Source of the DNA: Clostridia bacterium
GTDB taxonomy: Bacteria > Bacillota > Clostridia > Christensenellales > UMGS416
Direction: 5' to 3'
DNA: 64,000 nucleotides
Assembly: GCA_016938675.1 (NCBI GenBank)
Contig: JAFGUF010000031.1
Location: forward strand, 124,001 to 188,000
Shown: positions 7,638 to 17,449 of the stretch, one piece after another
Layout of the letters: each line of letters starts with the position of its first letter
How positions within the stretch are numbered: position 1 is the first letter of the stretch
Notes under the pieces: generated by a model
Seen by the model: the letters and a program-made list of their open reading frames with translations, nothing else
What the model was told of the DNA's origin: nothing
The model's database searches: none
Position numbers and translations under genes: made by a program

Positions 7638-8750
7638 ATGAAATATTCAATAATCATTGTGCTTGCGATGGCGCTTATGATATTATTTTCGGCGTGTGCT
7701 CCCGTTAACGAGGCTGATATGTCTGCTGAAGATTTGGCAGACGCGGGCTCAGGAGATATGGTTATGCACAACGAAGAAGACCTTCGGGATATCTATCTGG
7801 CAGGCGGCTGCTTCTGGGGTCTGGAGGAATACTTCTCCAGAGTAACAGGAGTTGTTGACGCCACTGTAGGCTACGCCAACGGAAACACAGAAAACCCGAC
7901 ATATAAGGAAGTGTGCTACGAAAATACAGGACATGCGGAAACCGTGCATGTAACATATGACAGCAGCATGATAAACCTGACTGAGATACTTAAATATTAT
8001 TTCCGAGTTGTGGACCCGACCAGCCTGAATAAGCAGGGCAATGACGTGGGCACACAGTACAGATCAGGAATATACTATGTTAACGATGAGGACAGGCAAG
8101 TGATACTATACGCTCTGGAGAGCGAAGCAAAAAAACATGATAAGGAACTGGTTGTAGAGGTAGAGCCTCTGGATGGATACTATCTGGCGGAAGATTATCA
8201 TCAGGATTACCTGAAGAAAAACCCTAACGGATATTGCCACATCAGCGTGGACTACGCGTATGTGCCTCTGGACAAGCCGGTTCTTAAAACGGAGGGCATT
8301 ATGATAGATGAAAACAAATATCCAAAACCAAGCGACGAGGAGCTGAAAGAGAAGTTGACTCCGCTGCAATATGACGTTACACAAACCGGAGAAACGGAGC
8401 GTGCCTTCTCAAATGAATATTGGGACAACCACGAAGAGGGCATATACGTGGATGTAGCTACAGGCGAGCCGCTATTTTCATCAGCCGATAAATACGACTC
8501 CGGCTGCGGCTGGCCAAGCTTTACAAAGCCGATTGTTCCGGAGGTTGTTGAAGAATTTACGGATACATCATATAATATGATAAGAACGGAAGTAAAAAGC
8601 CGTGCAGGCGATTCCCATTTAGGGCATGTATTTGAAGACGGCCCGAAGGATAAGGGCGGATTAAGATACTGCATAAACAGCGCGTCAATAAGGTTTATAC
8701 CGATTGATGAGATGGAAGCCCAGGGATACGGATATCTGCTGGAGGATTGA
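7638..8750 (+). CDS. msrAB: Bifunctional peptide-methionine sulfoxide reductase MsrA-MsrB, lipoprotein
   Basis: The 370-residue protein is a fusion. A lipoprotein signal with lipobox FSAC (C20) is followed by an MsrA domain (residues ~50-205) with catalytic GCFWG (C58) and by an MsrB domain (~225-365) with [19 protein letters not shown] and the catalytic RYCINSAS (C345). MsrA reduces S- and MsrB reduces R-methionine sulfoxide, so the protein can repair both forms in exported proteins. The usual CxxC zinc pairs of many MsrB proteins are absent, as in the zinc-free type. The resolving cysteine of MsrA is probably C200 in NGYCHISV. It ends seven bases before the YesN-type regulator gene. Confidence 0.95.
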   Translation: MKYSIIIVLAMALMILFSACAPVNEADMSAEDLADAGSGDMVMHNEEDLRDIYLAGGCFWGLEEYFSRVTGVVDATVGYANGNTENPTYKEVCYENTGHAETVHVTYDSSMINLTEILKYYFRVVDPTSLNKQGNDVGTQYRSGIYYVNDEDRQVILYALESEAKKHDKELVVEVEPLDGYYLAEDYHQDYLKKNPNGYCHISVDYAYVPLDKPVLKTEGIMIDENKYPKPSDEELKEKLTPLQYDVTQTGETERAFSNEYWDNHEEGIYVDVATGEPLFSSADKYDSGCGWPSFTKPIVPEVVEEFTDTSYNMIRTEVKSRAGDSHLGHVFEDGPKDKGGLRYCINSASIRFIPIDEMEAQGYGYLLED

Positions 8751-8757
8751 GGCAATA

Positions 8758-9522
8758 ATGTACAGTCTGTTAATAGTTGATGATGAGCCTATCGTAAGGA
8801 CAGGCATTAAAAACTTAATAGATTATGATTCTTTGAATATCACTCAGGTGCTTGAGGCCGTCAACGGGCTTCAAGCGCTTGAGGCTGTAAAAAGCAATAG
8901 CATTGATATCGTACTTGCGGATATTAATATGCCCAAGATGAACGGGCTGGATTTTGCTAGGAGTGCAAAGCAGCACAATAAAGATATTATAATAGTTCTT
9001 GTTACCGGGTATGATTATTTTGACTATGCTGTGTCCGCTTTGCGCTATGGTGTGGATGAATACCTCCTTAAACCTGTATCAAAAAGCGATATAGAAAAAG
9101 TGCTGAGGCAGATGATAGAAAAGATAGAAGACCGGAAAGTAAAGAGCGAAATAGAGAGTATAGCAAAGGATTCTGACAATGAAGCAGGAACTGACGGAGA
9201 ATACAAAGCGCAGATAGAAGAAATAATTGAAAATAAACTTGCAGAGAGCGATTTTTCGCTTTCCGTGCTTTCTGGTGAAATCAACCTGAGCACAGGATAC
9301 TTAAGCAGGATAATAAAGCAGTATTTCGGGGTTCCTTTCCGAGACTATGTAATGAAGCTAAGGATAGACAAGGCTAAGATTCTGCTCCTTAGCAGCAATA
9401 TGAAAATATATGAAATAAGCGAGTCATTAGGCTTTGAGGACCCTAATTACTTCAGCGCCATGTTCAAAAAGGCGACGGGGTATTCCCCCAACGGATACAG
9501 AAAGCACATAAAGAATGATTAA
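8758..9522 (+). CDS. YesN-type response regulator (receiver + AraC HTH)
   Basis: The start at 8758 (MYSLLIVDDEP) is preceded by GGAGGATTGAGG; the open frame runs further upstream but inside the msrAB gene. The 254-residue protein has a receiver domain (residues ~1-125) with DD at 8-9, phospho-acceptor in VLADINMPKMNG and the conserved Lys in LLKPVSK, then a linker and a C-terminal AraC-type pair of HTH motifs (LSTGYLSRIIKQYFG and GFEDPNYFSAMFKKATGYSP). It pairs with the YesM-type kinase whose gene overlaps it by 8 bases. Placement at the end of the msr operon suggests it controls this oxidative-repair system. Confidence 0.92.
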   Translation: MYSLLIVDDEPIVRTGIKNLIDYDSLNITQVLEAVNGLQALEAVKSNSIDIVLADINMPKMNGLDFARSAKQHNKDIIIVLVTGYDYFDYAVSALRYGVDEYLLKPVSKSDIEKVLRQMIEKIEDRKVKSEIESIAKDSDNEAGTDGEYKAQIEEIIENKLAESDFSLSVLSGEINLSTGYLSRIIKQYFGVPFRDYVMKLRIDKAKILLLSSNMKIYEISESLGFEDPNYFSAMFKKATGYSPNGYRKHIKND

Positions 9523-11218
9523 AAAACTAAGCAAAATAAGAGTGCAGATATCTTTCTTCTATTCGGTAATTGCACTGATAGCCATATCTTTAGTAGGGCT
9601 TGTTCTCTTTTACACTTTTTCAGGCATACTTATCGACCAGTCTCTGGAGGCAGCGCGCACATCCACAGAAAACAGCGGAAGGTATATTAACGCCTATATT
9701 GACAAAATATACGATATTTCATTTTTAATGGCTAACGACACAAAGCTGAAAAAATATATTTCAGAAAACGACCCAGAGCTAAAAGATGAGATATCAAATG
9801 ACATAAATAATATGATGGCAAGTGATGAATTCATAAAGTCTATAATAATAGTTACCCATGACGGCAGAATAATAAGCAATGAAAAAAACCTGACAATGGA
9901 AATGTCTGATGATATGATGCAGCAAGGCTGGTATATAAATGCGGCAAGCTCTATGCCTTATCTTACAGCGACCCGGATGAATGAATTCACGATGAATAAG
10001 GACACTTGGGTAATATCGGTAAGCACTGAGATATCGGATGATTCCAATAATAACCTAGGAGTGCTTTTAATCGACATTGATTATAAGTTCGTTGAGGACC
10101 ATCTCGTAAATATGGATAATAATGAGGACGTAGAAGTATTTATCCTAGACAGCAATAAATGCCTGGTTTATCATAAAGACACTTCGTATTTTTCAGACGG
10201 AGAAAAGAGGGACTGCCTAGTAGAATTTATGCTGGATAACGAGGAGTTCGACAAGGAAACAAACACCGCAACATATAGATACACAATAGATAAGGCTAAC
10301 TGGACATTAACAAGCGTTACGAAGCTAAAGCAGCTTGAAGAAATGAGAGCAACGCTTATCAGAGATATTCTGCTTGTAACGGCAGCTTTGATACTGCTGG
10401 TTATTAGTGCGGGAAGCATTCTCGCGAAGCGTATAACGAAACCTATTAGCAGGCTGGAAGCCGCAATGGAAAAGGAAAGCAGTACAAAGGTTAATCTGGA
10501 TGGTTCTGCCTCCTGCGACGAAGTACGCAGCCTTACAAACCATTATAATGACATGATACAAAGGATAAACGACCTACAGGCGGAAAACGCAGAGAAGGAA
10601 ATGAAAGTGCGTGAGAGCGAAATAGCAGCACTTACCAGCCAGATTAACCCTCATTTCCTTTATAACACGCTGGATACAATATTATGGATGGCAGAATATG
10701 ACGATACAAAGGGCGTTGTTGATATGGTGAAGGCGCTGGGGCACTTCTTCCGGCTTTCTCTAAGCGGAGGCGCATCGCACATTACAATCAGGGAAGAGAT
10801 AGAGCATGTAAAAGAGTATCTCTTTATTCAGAAAAAGCGCTACGGGGACAAGCTGAACTACAGCTTTGACTTGGATGAGAGCATAATGGATATAATGGTG
10901 CCTAAAATAATACTACAGCCTATCGTTGAAAATGCAATATATCACGGAATAAAGGAGCTGGACGGGCCGGGGCACATAGTAATAAAGTCAATTAAGGAAG
11001 ACGGATTTATAAAGTTTGTTATTTCTGATGACGGAGCAGGCTTTGATGTAAACAGTTTAAATGCCGAAAAGGGCAGGCTGAAGCTTTCGGGAGTGGGCAT
11101 TAAAAATGTGGATGAGAGGCTGAAGCTGCACTATTGTGATAAATGCGGGGTCAGCATAGAGAGTGAAAAGAACAAGGGAACTAAGGTTACTCTGCTGATA
11201 AATATTGACGAACAGTAA
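9515..11218 (+). CDS. YesM-type sensor histidine kinase
   Basis: The 567-residue kinase has a first membrane helix at ~13-35, a large extracytoplasmic sensor region resembling dCache/Cache (residues ~36-285), a second helix at ~288-308, a HAMP segment, and a His_kinase domain of the LytS/YesM class: LTSQINPHFLYNTLDTI carries the phospho-accepting His, and the ATPase part has PIVENAIYHGI and SGVGIKNVDERLKLHYG-like motifs. Its first codons overlap the regulator gene by 8 bases, so the two are coupled. The ligand is unknown; adjacency to ccdA-msrAB points to an oxidant or damaged-protein signal at the cell surface. Confidence 0.92.
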   Translation: MIKKLSKIRVQISFFYSVIALIAISLVGLVLFYTFSGILIDQSLEAARTSTENSGRYINAYIDKIYDISFLMANDTKLKKYISENDPELKDEISNDINNMMASDEFIKSIIIVTHDGRIISNEKNLTMEMSDDMMQQGWYINAASSMPYLTATRMNEFTMNKDTWVISVSTEISDDSNNNLGVLLIDIDYKFVEDHLVNMDNNEDVEVFILDSNKCLVYHKDTSYFSDGEKRDCLVEFMLDNEEFDKETNTATYRYTIDKANWTLTSVTKLKQLEEMRATLIRDILLVTAALILLVISAGSILAKRITKPISRLEAAMEKESSTKVNLDGSASCDEVRSLTNHYNDMIQRINDLQAENAEKEMKVRESEIAALTSQINPHFLYNTLDTILWMAEYDDTKGVVDMVKALGHFFRLSLSGGASHITIREEIEHVKEYLFIQKKRYGDKLNYSFDLDESIMDIMVPKIILQPIVENAIYHGIKELDGPGHIVIKSIKEDGFIKFVISDDGAGFDVNSLNAEKGRLKLSGVGIKNVDERLKLHYCDKCGVSIESEKNKGTKVTLLINIDEQ

Positions 11219-11240
11219 AAAATCCAAAAATCTTCTAAAG

Positions 11241-11272
11241 AGGCTGTATGAACAAATGTAATCATACAGCCT
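11241..11272 (+). terminator. Intrinsic terminator after the YesNM pair
   Basis: AGGCTGTATG at 11241-11250 pairs with CATACAGCCT at 11263-11272, a perfect 10-bp stem 22 bases beyond the kinase stop codon, followed by TTATAAT. The T run is weak but the stem is strong. Confidence 0.65.
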
Positions 11273-11337
11273 TTATAATATGCGCAAATAAACATAATGG
11301 AGTATCTGAACTATACAAAATTAGCGTTGAAATATCA

Positions 11338-11391
11338 TTGACACATGTTGTCGGTCGTGTTATACTCGAACTACAGACAGAAGTTGTCGGT
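11338..11391 (+). promoter_or_regulatory. Promoter of the tetR-ABC operon with repeat operator
   Basis: TTGACA (11338-11343), 17 bases, TATACT (11361-11366) gives a strong promoter. GTTGTCGGT occurs twice, at 11347-11355 and 11383-11391, 36 bases apart, flanking the -10 element; the first copy is part of the near-palindrome GACACATGTTGTC. This is a likely TetR autorepression site. Confidence 0.6.
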
Positions 11392-11411
11392 ATTAATATC
11401 GGAGTGATCAC

Positions 11412-12044
11412 ATGGAAGAAAGATTCAAAAATATTGATCCGCAAAAGCGGGACAAAATAATCAATGCTGCAATTGATGAATTTGCGGCGAATGGCTATGA
11501 AAAGGCATCAACAAATGAAATCGTAAAAAATGCCGGCATATCCAGAGGCCTTTTGTACCATTATTTCAAGGACAAAGAGGAATTATATGACGTACTGACA
11601 AAGTACGCAATAGAGACATTTGTTGATAAGATTAATTCGTCCATCGACTGGGATGAACCGGATATATTTGAAAGGCTGAAGCAGATAACATTTGTTAAAA
11701 TTGAGGTATCCAGAGTATACCCAAAGCTTTTTAACTTTGTGGTAAATATATTTCTAAAAGACAAAAACGTGCAGACCATGGAGGACGCATATGCCTTCTA
11801 CGAAAAGATGGGTATAAACATACAGGAGCTTTTTACAAATGTATATCAGAAGAATATAGATTATTCAAAGTTCAGAGAGCCGGAGAAAATCGGAATCAAC
11901 ATGAACATAATCCGCTGGACGATTGAAAAATGGGCCGAAGAGATTATGCAGAAAAGCGGCGGCAATTTTACAGCAGAAGATATGGCAAAATTCGGAGACC
12001 AGATAGACGAGTATATAAGTGTTTTGAAAAAAGCATTTTATTAA
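11412..12044 (+). CDS. TetR/AcrR family transcriptional regulator
   Basis: The 210-residue protein has a TetR-type N-terminal HTH (IINAAIDEFAANGYEKASTNEIV...GISRGLLYHYFKDKEELY, residues ~16-58), the most conserved part of this family, followed by an all-helical ligand-binding domain with no recognisable ligand signature. It heads an operon with an ABC-2 exporter and lies under a promoter with repeated GTTGTCGGT elements, so it is probably a local repressor that responds to a compound exported by the transporter. It starts 21 bases after the second repeat. Confidence 0.92.
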   Translation: MEERFKNIDPQKRDKIINAAIDEFAANGYEKASTNEIVKNAGISRGLLYHYFKDKEELYDVLTKYAIETFVDKINSSIDWDEPDIFERLKQITFVKIEVSRVYPKLFNFVVNIFLKDKNVQTMEDAYAFYEKMGINIQELFTNVYQKNIDYSKFREPEKIGINMNIIRWTIEKWAEEIMQKSGGNFTAEDMAKFGDQIDEYISVLKKAFY

Positions 12045-12095
12045 ACACAGTACTTATAAGTATCATTTTATTTTTTAATTAGGAGGACTGGCATA

Positions 12096-12950
12096 ATGAT
12101 TTCAGTAAAGAACCTTTCTCACTTATATAATAAAGAGGGAAAACCGGCTGTTAACAATATCAGCTTTGAGGTGGAAAAAGGGGAGACCTTCGGTTTCCTT
12201 GGGCCCTCTGGCGCAGGCAAGTCCACAACTCAGGGAGTATTGACCGGGCTTTTGAAGCTGCAGAAGGGTGAAGTAAACGTTGCAGGATATGACGTAAGCC
12301 ATGTACAAAATAAGAGGTTTAATAAAATTGGCGTATCATTTGAGCAGTCAAATGTTTATGGAAAACTGACAGCAAAAGAGAACCTTGAATTCTACGCAAA
12401 GCTATTTGACGTGGAGACGAGGGATGCGCAGGAGCTAATCGACCTTGTAGGCTTAAGCGGCAAGGAAAATGTCCGTGCTGGTGAGTTTTCAAAAGGCATG
12501 AAGCACAGGCTTACATTTGCCCGCTCAATGATAAACAACCCCGAATTATGGTTTTTAGATGAGCCGACAACAGGCCTAGACCCTGCCATAGCGGCAACCA
12601 TAAAGGATATTATAAACGCCCAGAAGGCCAAAGGAACGACTGCGTTTTTGACAACGCACAACATGTATATAGCTGATGAACTTTGCGACAGGGTTGCATT
12701 CATTATAGACGGCGAAATAAAGCTTATCGACACGCCGAAAAACCTGAAGCTTAAGTACGGACAGAAGCTGGTGGATGTGGAGTACCTAGAGGGCGGAAAG
12801 ACAAAGAAGGAAACATTTAAGACAATTGACGAAGCGGACAGGAACAAGCTGGCTGAAGTAATCAAAAAGCATGACATACAAACAATGCACACAAAAGAAG
12901 CGACATTGGAGGAAATATTTATCCAGGTTACCGGAAGGGGGCTTGTATAA
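12096..12950 (+). CDS. ABC-2 type exporter, ATP-binding protein
   Basis: The 284-residue protein is an ABC ATPase: Walker A GPSGAGKST (~37-45), Q-loop FEQSN, signature FSKGMKHRL, Walker B LWFLDEPTTGLDP, and the switch His in LTTHNMYIADEL. The C-terminal ~70 residues form the extension typical of drug/antibiotic exporters of the DrrA/CcmA group, ending in ATLEEIFIQVTGRGLV. It follows the TetR gene by 51 bases with an AGGAGG ribosome site and precedes two permease genes by 2 and 1,200 bases, forming a complete heteromeric exporter. The substrate cannot be read from the sequence. Confidence 0.93.
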   Translation: MISVKNLSHLYNKEGKPAVNNISFEVEKGETFGFLGPSGAGKSTTQGVLTGLLKLQKGEVNVAGYDVSHVQNKRFNKIGVSFEQSNVYGKLTAKENLEFYAKLFDVETRDAQELIDLVGLSGKENVRAGEFSKGMKHRLTFARSMINNPELWFLDEPTTGLDPAIAATIKDIINAQKAKGTTAFLTTHNMYIADELCDRVAFIIDGEIKLIDTPKNLKLKYGQKLVDVEYLEGGKTKKETFKTIDEADRNKLAEVIKKHDIQTMHTKEATLEEIFIQVTGRGLV

Positions 12951-12952
12951 AA

Positions 12953-14140
12953 ATGAAACTGCTTAGCACTTACCTGAAAGAAATGAAGATTGCATTTCGT
13001 GGTTTTTATTTCTATATTGAGGTTGTAATGGCGGCAATAATACTGATAATTCTGCTGGTAGCCGTAAAGGAAAGCCCAGTGAGCAAAGAGAAGGAATTCC
13101 TTTTCTATGACATGGACGAAGAAATCGTGGATACTTTTTTCAAAAAGGCTTTTGAGGATGGCACTATGGTGCGCGTTGACCCAGTAGATTTTGATGTTAA
13201 GGCACAGGAAATCGAAATAACAGATAAAGAGACAGGCGAAACAAAGACTAAGGTTTTCGAAAAAGAAACTATCACTGCGGACGCAATAGAAGTATATAAC
13301 CCCGATACTGGTGAATTGGACAAAACAATGTTCATTACAGACACAGAAGAGGATATGATAAGGCTGGCCTACAGCGAGAAAACAATAGGTGCAAAAATAT
13401 GGCTGGACGATTCATATAAGTCTCATTATGTTTACTATACGCAAGGGTATGAAACCGAAAGAATGCAGAGCCTTCTATACATCCTTCATAATGATGATAT
13501 AAAGGTGCTCAATGATACTGCAGATTCGTTGACAGTTAGGAAGCTCGGCGATGTAGAGGTTCTGAACAACAGGCAGAATCTCGTGCCGCCGTTTATAGTT
13601 CTGATGGGGTCGATGATGGGGTACTTTATAGTGATAGCGTATATCTATCTTGACAAGGGAGAGGGCGTTATCAAGGCATTCGCCGTCAGTCCTTCTGCCG
13701 TGTGGAAGTATCTTCTCAGCAAGGCTTTCGTAATAATGACTACGGTTACTTTCTCATCATCAGTTATTACGATTCCAGTAATGGGACTGCAGCCGAATTA
13801 CCTGCTGTTTTACGTCCTGCTTTGGATTTCAACATTTGCATTCGCAGCATTAGGATTGTTTATTGCAAGCTTCTTTGACAATATGACAAAGGCCTTCGGT
13901 ATCCTTTTTGGCGGAATGATGGTTATGATGCTGCCGGCTCTTTCATACTTCATACCAAGCTTTGATCCTGTATGGATGAGATATGTACCTACATATCCTC
14001 TGATGCAGGGATTCAAGGAGATAATGATGATAAACGGCGACGCAAAGTATGTATTAACACAGTGCGGAATATTCTTAGTGGGCGGAATCATTGTATTCCT
14101 TCTGGCCAATGTAAGATTTAAGAAGACTTTGACGGTGTAG
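12953..14140 (+). CDS. ABC-2 type exporter permease
   Basis: The 395-residue protein has one N-terminal membrane helix (residues ~17-37), a long extracytoplasmic domain of about 170 residues rich in acidic residues and threonine, and five C-terminal helices, which is the ABC2_membrane_3 (YhgE/Pip-like or drug-resistance) topology. It starts two bases after the ATPase stop codon. With the next gene it probably forms the heterodimeric channel. The large outer domain could bind the substrate before release. Confidence 0.88.
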   Translation: MKLLSTYLKEMKIAFRGFYFYIEVVMAAIILIILLVAVKESPVSKEKEFLFYDMDEEIVDTFFKKAFEDGTMVRVDPVDFDVKAQEIEITDKETGETKTKVFEKETITADAIEVYNPDTGELDKTMFITDTEEDMIRLAYSEKTIGAKIWLDDSYKSHYVYYTQGYETERMQSLLYILHNDDIKVLNDTADSLTVRKLGDVEVLNNRQNLVPPFIVLMGSMMGYFIVIAYIYLDKGEGVIKAFAVSPSAVWKYLLSKAFVIMTTVTFSSSVITIPVMGLQPNYLLFYVLLWISTFAFAALGLFIASFFDNMTKAFGILFGGMMVMMLPALSYFIPSFDPVWMRYVPTYPLMQGFKEIMMINGDAKYVLTQCGIFLVGGIIVFLLANVRFKKTLTV

Positions 14141-14152
14141 GGAGGCTATAAA

Positions 14153-15154
14153 ATGATTAAGAAAATATTAAAAGTGCTTCAAAAGGATTTCAAAACCTCA
14201 CGCCGTGACTTTATGGCTGCGTATATAATTATGGCGCCAATACTTATAGCGATAGCGATAGCGGTGTTTACACCGGGGCTAAACGACACCACTGTTAATC
14301 TAGCGATGCTGGAAAGCGACGACGCAGCGCATATAGAATATATGGAGCAGTTTGCAAAGGTAGAGGTCTTTGAAAGCGTGGAGGACATGGAAGCCCGTGT
14401 TGAAAAGCGGGATGACATAGCGGCCCTTGTACCGGCAGGTGACAGCTATGAAATAGTGGTTCAGGGTAACGAGCCGGAGGCAGTGCCGGGCTATACAAAG
14501 GTGCTGGAGGCGCTTTATCAGCTAGGTGCTACAAAGGAAGAGACAACTGCCGAGCTTATGTCCTTCGGGCACACAGTACCGCCATTGAAGACTATGTTTG
14601 TAAACATGATGATATCAATGACTGTAATGCTTGCGGGAATGCTGATAGCAATAAGCATAGTTGAAGAGAAAACAGAGAACACAATTAACGCTGTTAATGT
14701 AACTCCGCTTACGCAGACAGGCTTCGTAATAGGAAAGAGCCTTTTCGGCGGGCTGACGGCATTGGCAGGCATAGTGATAGGGCTCTTTATTACAGGGTAT
14801 GGAGATATCAACTGGATTATGATAATACTTGTGGGATTGTCGTCTATGATATTATCGCTTGTTGTTGGATTCATACAGGGGCTCACCAGTGACGACCTGA
14901 TGGAGGCGGCATCAAATGTAAAGATGCTTTTCCTTCCGATAGCAGGCTCCATAGCAGGATATGAGCTGCTGGCTGATAAGTGGCAGTGGACGATGTACTG
15001 GTCACCTTTCTACTGGTCATATAAGGCGAACCTTCTGATACTTTCAAAAACAGCTGACTGGCCAACTGTGCTTCTATGCACAGGAATGGTAATAGCTCTG
15101 TCACTGGTTGTATATTTCCTGGCACGCCCTAAGATAAGGGAAGGACTGAGCTAA
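14153..15154 (+). CDS. ABC-2 type exporter permease (second subunit)
   Basis: The 333-residue protein has the same plan as its upstream neighbour, with one N-terminal helix (~22-42), a shorter outer domain (~45-135) and a group of five to six helices. Motifs such as EEKTENTINAVNVTPLT before a helix are typical of ABC-2 permeases that expel drugs or peptides. It is spaced 12 bases from the first permease gene and clearly cotranscribed. Confidence 0.88.
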   Translation: MIKKILKVLQKDFKTSRRDFMAAYIIMAPILIAIAIAVFTPGLNDTTVNLAMLESDDAAHIEYMEQFAKVEVFESVEDMEARVEKRDDIAALVPAGDSYEIVVQGNEPEAVPGYTKVLEALYQLGATKEETTAELMSFGHTVPPLKTMFVNMMISMTVMLAGMLIAISIVEEKTENTINAVNVTPLTQTGFVIGKSLFGGLTALAGIVIGLFITGYGDINWIMIILVGLSSMILSLVVGFIQGLTSDDLMEAASNVKMLFLPIAGSIAGYELLADKWQWTMYWSPFYWSYKANLLILSKTADWPTVLLCTGMVIALSLVVYFLARPKIREGLS

Positions 15155-15211
15155 GGATAAATAAGGCTATAATACAAATAACATATTATTATAAGCGAAA
15201 GGAGAAACAAT

Positions 15212-15436
15212 ATGGAAATCGGTTGGTTACTAGGCGGAATAGCATGCTTAGCTTACTTTGCACTTGTGGGATACTTCGGAGCGATTAAGAAATCCCCGGG
15301 ACTTTTGAAGCTGGTTAAGATGAAGCTGAACAAGAACATGAGCGACGAGACCGCAGCGAAAATCTGCGGAGTAATGGCAATAATAATCGGTATTGGCGGC
15401 ATAGTTCTCTTTGTAGTAGGAGCTATGGTAAGCTGA
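15212..15436 (+). CDS. Small two-helix membrane protein
   Basis: The 74-residue product has two predicted membrane helices, ~4-24 and ~50-72, joined by a basic cytoplasmic-looking loop (GAIKKSPGLLKLVKMKLNKN) and a segment DETAAKICGV. It is preceded by AAAGGAG and follows the ABC permease by 57 bases, just before a strong terminator, so it is the last gene of the exporter operon. I do not recognise the family. An accessory or immunity-like subunit for the exporter is possible from position only. Confidence 0.7.
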   Translation: MEIGWLLGGIACLAYFALVGYFGAIKKSPGLLKLVKMKLNKNMSDETAAKICGVMAIIIGIGGIVLFVVGAMVS

Positions 15437-15453
15437 AGAAAGAATTGCATTTT

Positions 15454-15484
15454 AAAAGCGCATCAAAAGATGCGCTTTTTTCAT
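15454..15484. terminator. Bidirectional intrinsic terminator
   Basis: AAAAGCGCATC and GATGCGCTTTT form a perfect 11-bp stem with an AAAA loop, followed by TT on the plus strand and by TTTTAAAA on the minus strand. It lies between the converging exporter operon and trpA and can serve both. Confidence 0.85.
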
Positions 15485-15488
15485 ATAT

Positions 15489-16268
15489 TTAATTGTTGTT
15501 AGTGAGCCCGCTTATAAATGACTTCAGAGCCTCCGGGTCTCCGCCTGTTTCATACACCTGCTTCACTATTGCAGATCCCACTATTACGCCATCTGCATAC
15601 TGAGAGAAAAACTTTACCTTTTCTCTATTGCTTATGCCAAAGCCCACGGCTATGGGCAGATTTGTTTGCCGCTTTACGTCTTTTAAATACTCGGTAACAT
15701 TCTCGTTGAACTCATCTCTGATGCCTGTTACGCCCATTGTGGATACGCAGTATATGAAGCCTGACTTTTCGTGTGCAATTTCTTTAACTCTCTCTTTCGA
15801 TGTGGGTGCGACTAGGGGAACGAGGCAGATATCTGCGGCATCAGTATATACTTTCAGCTCATCTCTCTCCTCCATGGGCAGATCCGGCACAATAAGGCCG
15901 TCTATCCCGACATCTTTGCAACTAGATGTAAATTCCTCATTGCCCGCGTTGAATATTGTATTGTAATACACTAGAAAGAGGAGCGGGATATCGCTCTTTT
16001 CTCTTATTCTCTTTACACAGGCGAATATATCAGCCACACATATACCGCTCTCAAATGCACGCAGCGCCGCGTCCTGTATTACTGGGCCGTCAGCCAATGG
16101 GTCTGAATAGGGTATTCCTATTTCTGCAATGTCCGCTCCGCCCTGCTCCATAGCCAATACTAGCTCTGCTGTTTTTTCAATTTCGGGATCCCCTGCAGTT
16201 ACGTAGCCTATAAAGGCGGTTTTATCTGCTTTTTTCAATTCTTCAAATTTAGCGGTTATTCTGTTCAT
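15489..16268 (-). CDS. trpA: Tryptophan synthase alpha chain
   Basis: The 259-residue protein matches TrpA, which cleaves indole-3-glycerol phosphate to indole and glyceraldehyde-3-phosphate. Family motifs are [21 protein letters not shown] (with the catalytic Glu), the second catalytic Asp in [13 protein letters not shown], and the phosphate-binding [10 protein letters not shown] and GVIVGSAIV. Length is normal. Its ATG overlaps the trpB stop by 4 bases, and a terminator follows, so it is the last gene of the trp operon. Confidence 0.97.
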   Translation of the reverse strand: MNRITAKFEELKKADKTAFIGYVTAGDPEIEKTAELVLAMEQGGADIAEIGIPYSDPLADGPVIQDAALRAFESGICVADIFACVKRIREKSDIPLLFLVYYNTIFNAGNEEFTSSCKDVGIDGLIVPDLPMEERDELKVYTDAADICLVPLVAPTSKERVKEIAHEKSGFIYCVSTMGVTGIRDEFNENVTEYLKDVKRQTNLPIAVGFGISNREKVKFFSQYADGVIVGSAIVKQVYETGGDPEALKSFISGLTNNN

Positions 16269-17449
16269 TTGTTTTCCTCCTTTGCAGCGAGGCTTACAAT
16301 GGTATGCATGTCTTTGTCGCCGCGTCCGGAAATATTGATTACAACTATTTCGTCCTTTTTCATATGAGGAATTATTTTTAGTGCGTGTGCTACGGCGTGG
16401 GCGCTCTCTAAGGCCGGTATAATGCCTTCTGAGCGAGATAACTGATAGACCGCGTCAACTGCTTCATCATCAGTTATGCTGACATACTGGGCTCTTTTTG
16501 TATGGTAGAGGTATGAATGCTCCGGGCCAATGCCGGGATAGTCGAGCCCTGCGGAGATAGAGTATACTGGATAGATATTGCCGTCATCATCCTGTATAAG
16601 GTATGTTTTCATGCCGTGGATTATGCCCTTTCTGCCCTTGGCGAATGTAGCCGCGTGCAGTGGAGTGTCTATGCCCTTGCCTGCTGCTTCTACTCCAATG
16701 AGTTTTACATCAGTATCCTCAAGGAAAGGATAAAACATTCCGGCAGCGTTGCTTCCGCCGCCTACACAGGCTACTATGGCATCCGGCAGCTTGCCTTCTT
16801 TCTTAAGGATTTCTTTTTTCGTTTCGTCTCCGATTATCCTCTGGAAGTCCCTTACCATCATGGGATAAGGATGAGGGCCCACAACAGAGCCTATTACATA
16901 GAATGTATCCTCAGCAGTGCGTACCCACTCGCGGATAGCCTCATTGGTTGCATCCTTTAGTGTTTTGGTTCCGCTTAAGGCCGGCACCACCTTCGCCCCC
17001 AGCATTTCCATTCGGAATACATTCAGCCTCTGGCGCTCCATGTCCTCCTCGCCCATGAACACGGTGCATTCCATATTGAATAATGCTGCTCCTGTTGCCG
17101 TTGCCACGCCGTGCTGTCCTGCGCCGGTTTCAGCAATCACCTTTTTTTTGCCCATGCGTTTAGCAAGAAGAACCTGGCCCAATACATTGTTTATCTTGTG
17201 TGCGCCTGTGTGGTTCAGGTCTTCGCGCTTTAAGTATACCTTTGCTCCTCCCAATTTTTCAGTAAGATTTCTGGCAAAGTACAATGGCGATGGGCCGCCG
17301 ACATATTCTTTAATATAGTAATCATATTCTTTTTTGAATTCGGGGTCATTCTTTGCTTCCTCGTAGGCTTTTTCCAAGTCCTTTAAAGGATGCATTAATG
17401 ATTCAGGCACGTACTGACCGCCGAATTCGCCGAACTTTGTGCTGTTCAT
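16265..17449 (-). CDS. trpB: Tryptophan synthase beta chain
   Basis: The 394-residue protein is the PLP enzyme that joins indole and serine. It shows the start [14 protein letters not shown], the PLP lysine in [25 protein letters not shown], the phosphate-binding [12 protein letters not shown], and the C-terminal ISGRGDKD. This is the TrpB1 type that pairs with TrpA. It overlaps trpF and trpA by 4 bases on either side, which implies strict translational coupling of the last three genes. Confidence 0.98.
   Translation of the reverse strand: MNSTKFGEFGGQYVPESLMHPLKDLEKAYEEAKNDPEFKKEYDYYIKEYVGGPSPLYFARNLTEKLGGAKVYLKREDLNHTGAHKINNVLGQVLLAKRMGKKKVIAETGAGQHGVATATGAALFNMECTVFMGEEDMERQRLNVFRMEMLGAKVVPALSGTKTLKDATNEAIREWVRTAEDTFYVIGSVVGPHPYPMMVRDFQRIIGDETKKEILKKEGKLPDAIVACVGGGSNAAGMFYPFLEDTDVKLIGVEAAGKGIDTPLHAATFAKGRKGIIHGMKTYLIQDDDGNIYPVYSISAGLDYPGIGPEHSYLYHTKRAQYVSITDDEAVDAVYQLSRSEGIIPALESAHAVAHALKIIPHMKKDEIVVINISGRGDKDMHTIVSLAAKEENK

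Noticed and set aside
6333-8750. Cytochrome c maturation genes (because of CcdA and a ResA-like protein)
   Set aside because: No c-type CxxCH protein or resBC gene is present; the MsrAB gene directly downstream explains the relay better.
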